Assembly (NCBI GenBank): GCA_022760475.1
Contig: JALEFZ010000035.1
Coordinates: 124,001 to 188,000 of the forward strand
Direction: 5' to 3'
DNA length: 64,000 bases
Source: Bacteroidia bacterium
GTDB lineage: Bacteria; Bacteroidota; Bacteroidia; J057
The notes beneath the pieces were generated by a model. It was not told the DNA's origin. It saw only the letters and a list, made by a program, of their open reading frames with translations, and did no database searches. Position 1 is the stretch's first letter; every line of letters starts with the position of its first letter. The position numbers were made by a program, and so were the translations under genes. This document shows, in pieces, positions 63,561 through 64,000 of this stretch.

Positions 63561-64000
63561 ATGACTTCAAATCTCTCCCATCTTAAACGCCTGATTTTCA
63601 CGGCGGTAATGTCGGGATTCATCTTCACCCTATACTCATGTAAACCTGATGGGTACATCAACAAGGTTAAGCATGACGGAGAAAAATACACCAATACCTG
63701 TGATTCCTTTAAGGAAGATATTGACAAGTTAGTCGCCAAAAACAGCGATCCACTTACCCTTAAGGTAAGTCAGTACGACAATTCTGATGCCAGATACTTC
63801 CTCCTTGAGCAAGGCCAGTTTGAGCAAGTAGGTGATACCCTCATTTTCAGGCTGGAAAAAGACCTCAATTACAATACCTACCTCGCTAAGAGAGTAGCTA
63901 TTCATGTTAATGCTTCTGTCAAAGCAGGACCTAACATGGAAAAATTTGACGGTTCTGAAGTTGAAGATCTGGGAAAATTGGTCATTAACGAAGAATATCT
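63561..64000 (+). CDS. Lipoprotein of unknown function, cut at the window end
   Basis: ATG 63561 opens a frame that runs to the window end (146 codons). Residues 1-27 make a signal peptide with lipobox LYSC (Cys27). The mature part so far is a polar, beta-like sequence (YFLLEQGQFEQVGDTLIFRLE) with a CDSFKEDIDKLV stretch. I do not recognise the family and cannot see the C terminus. The next gene or domain lies beyond the window. Confidence 0.6.
   Translation, partial: MTSNLSHLKRLIFTAVMSGFIFTLYSCKPDGYINKVKHDGEKYTNTCDSFKEDIDKLVAKNSDPLTLKVSQYDNSDARYFLLEQGQFEQVGDTLIFRLEKDLNYNTYLAKRVAIHVNASVKAGPNMEKFDGSEVEDLGKLVINEEY

Overview
The window comes from a chromosome of a Bacteroidota bacterium, most likely of the class Saprospiria. 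The support is: starts that mostly lack Shine-Dalgarno sequences, many lipoproteins and exported beta-barrel proteins, a C-terminal type IX secretion (T9SS) sorting domain, giant multi-domain proteins with LamG, PA14, GEVED and PKD-like modules, and several TPR/CHAT proteins. GC content is moderate. The exact genus cannot be read from this sequence. I see no prophage, conjugative element or CRISPR array. The only transposase is a REP-associated one (RAYT).

Layout. 1-3.7 kb: the tail of an unknown gene, an AraC regulator, a fused two-domain 3-oxoacid CoA-transferase and an NAD(P)-binding protein. 3.7-7.2 kb: a 1144-residue lipoprotein built from two diverged copies of an alpha/beta-hydrolase-like module. 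7.3-11.8 kb: tRNA-Pro(GGG), a MerR regulator, an M23 peptidase and alaS. 12-16.6 kb: a truncated glycosyltransferase, a yeast-type cytosine deaminase, the RAYT transposase bracketed by REP palindromes, a DUF1294 protein and purL. 17-23.2 kb: an S41 peptidase with a beta-barrel partner, a lytic transglycosylase with an EF-hand, and two guanidino-group hydrolases (CtlX and an arginine deiminase relative). 23.4-30.2 kb: a 2278-residue secreted mosaic protein ending in a dockerin-like module.

30.9-36 kb: one probable operon of five genes (two sugar isomerase-like TIM barrels, a DUF1080 protein, a GMC oxidoreductase and its Tat-type small subunit). It fits breakdown of glycosides through 3-keto sugars. 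36-40 kb: an AspT-type transporter and rpsA. 40-52.8 kb: mainly exported proteins of unknown role, including a 1245-residue T9SS substrate with recently duplicated fibronectin domains, a lipoprotein/barrel pair and a PKD/barrel protein. 52.9-57.1 kb: a CHAT caspase-like protease with periplasmic TPRs, facing a sigma factor and a membrane anti-sigma/TPR protein. This is the best candidate for a little-described system. 57.2-64 kb: an orphan mini-gene with its own terminator, a DUF4846 protein, a small membrane protein, a VIT/VWA/TPR/DUF2135 lipoprotein, a methionine-type aminotransferase and the start of another lipoprotein.

Six REP-type palindromes made of two CCCTGWCAGGG arms around a six-base spacer lie between genes throughout the window. 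They match the RAYT found here and, in several places, sit where a transcription terminator is expected. All functional calls rest on motif recognition by eye; no database search was run.
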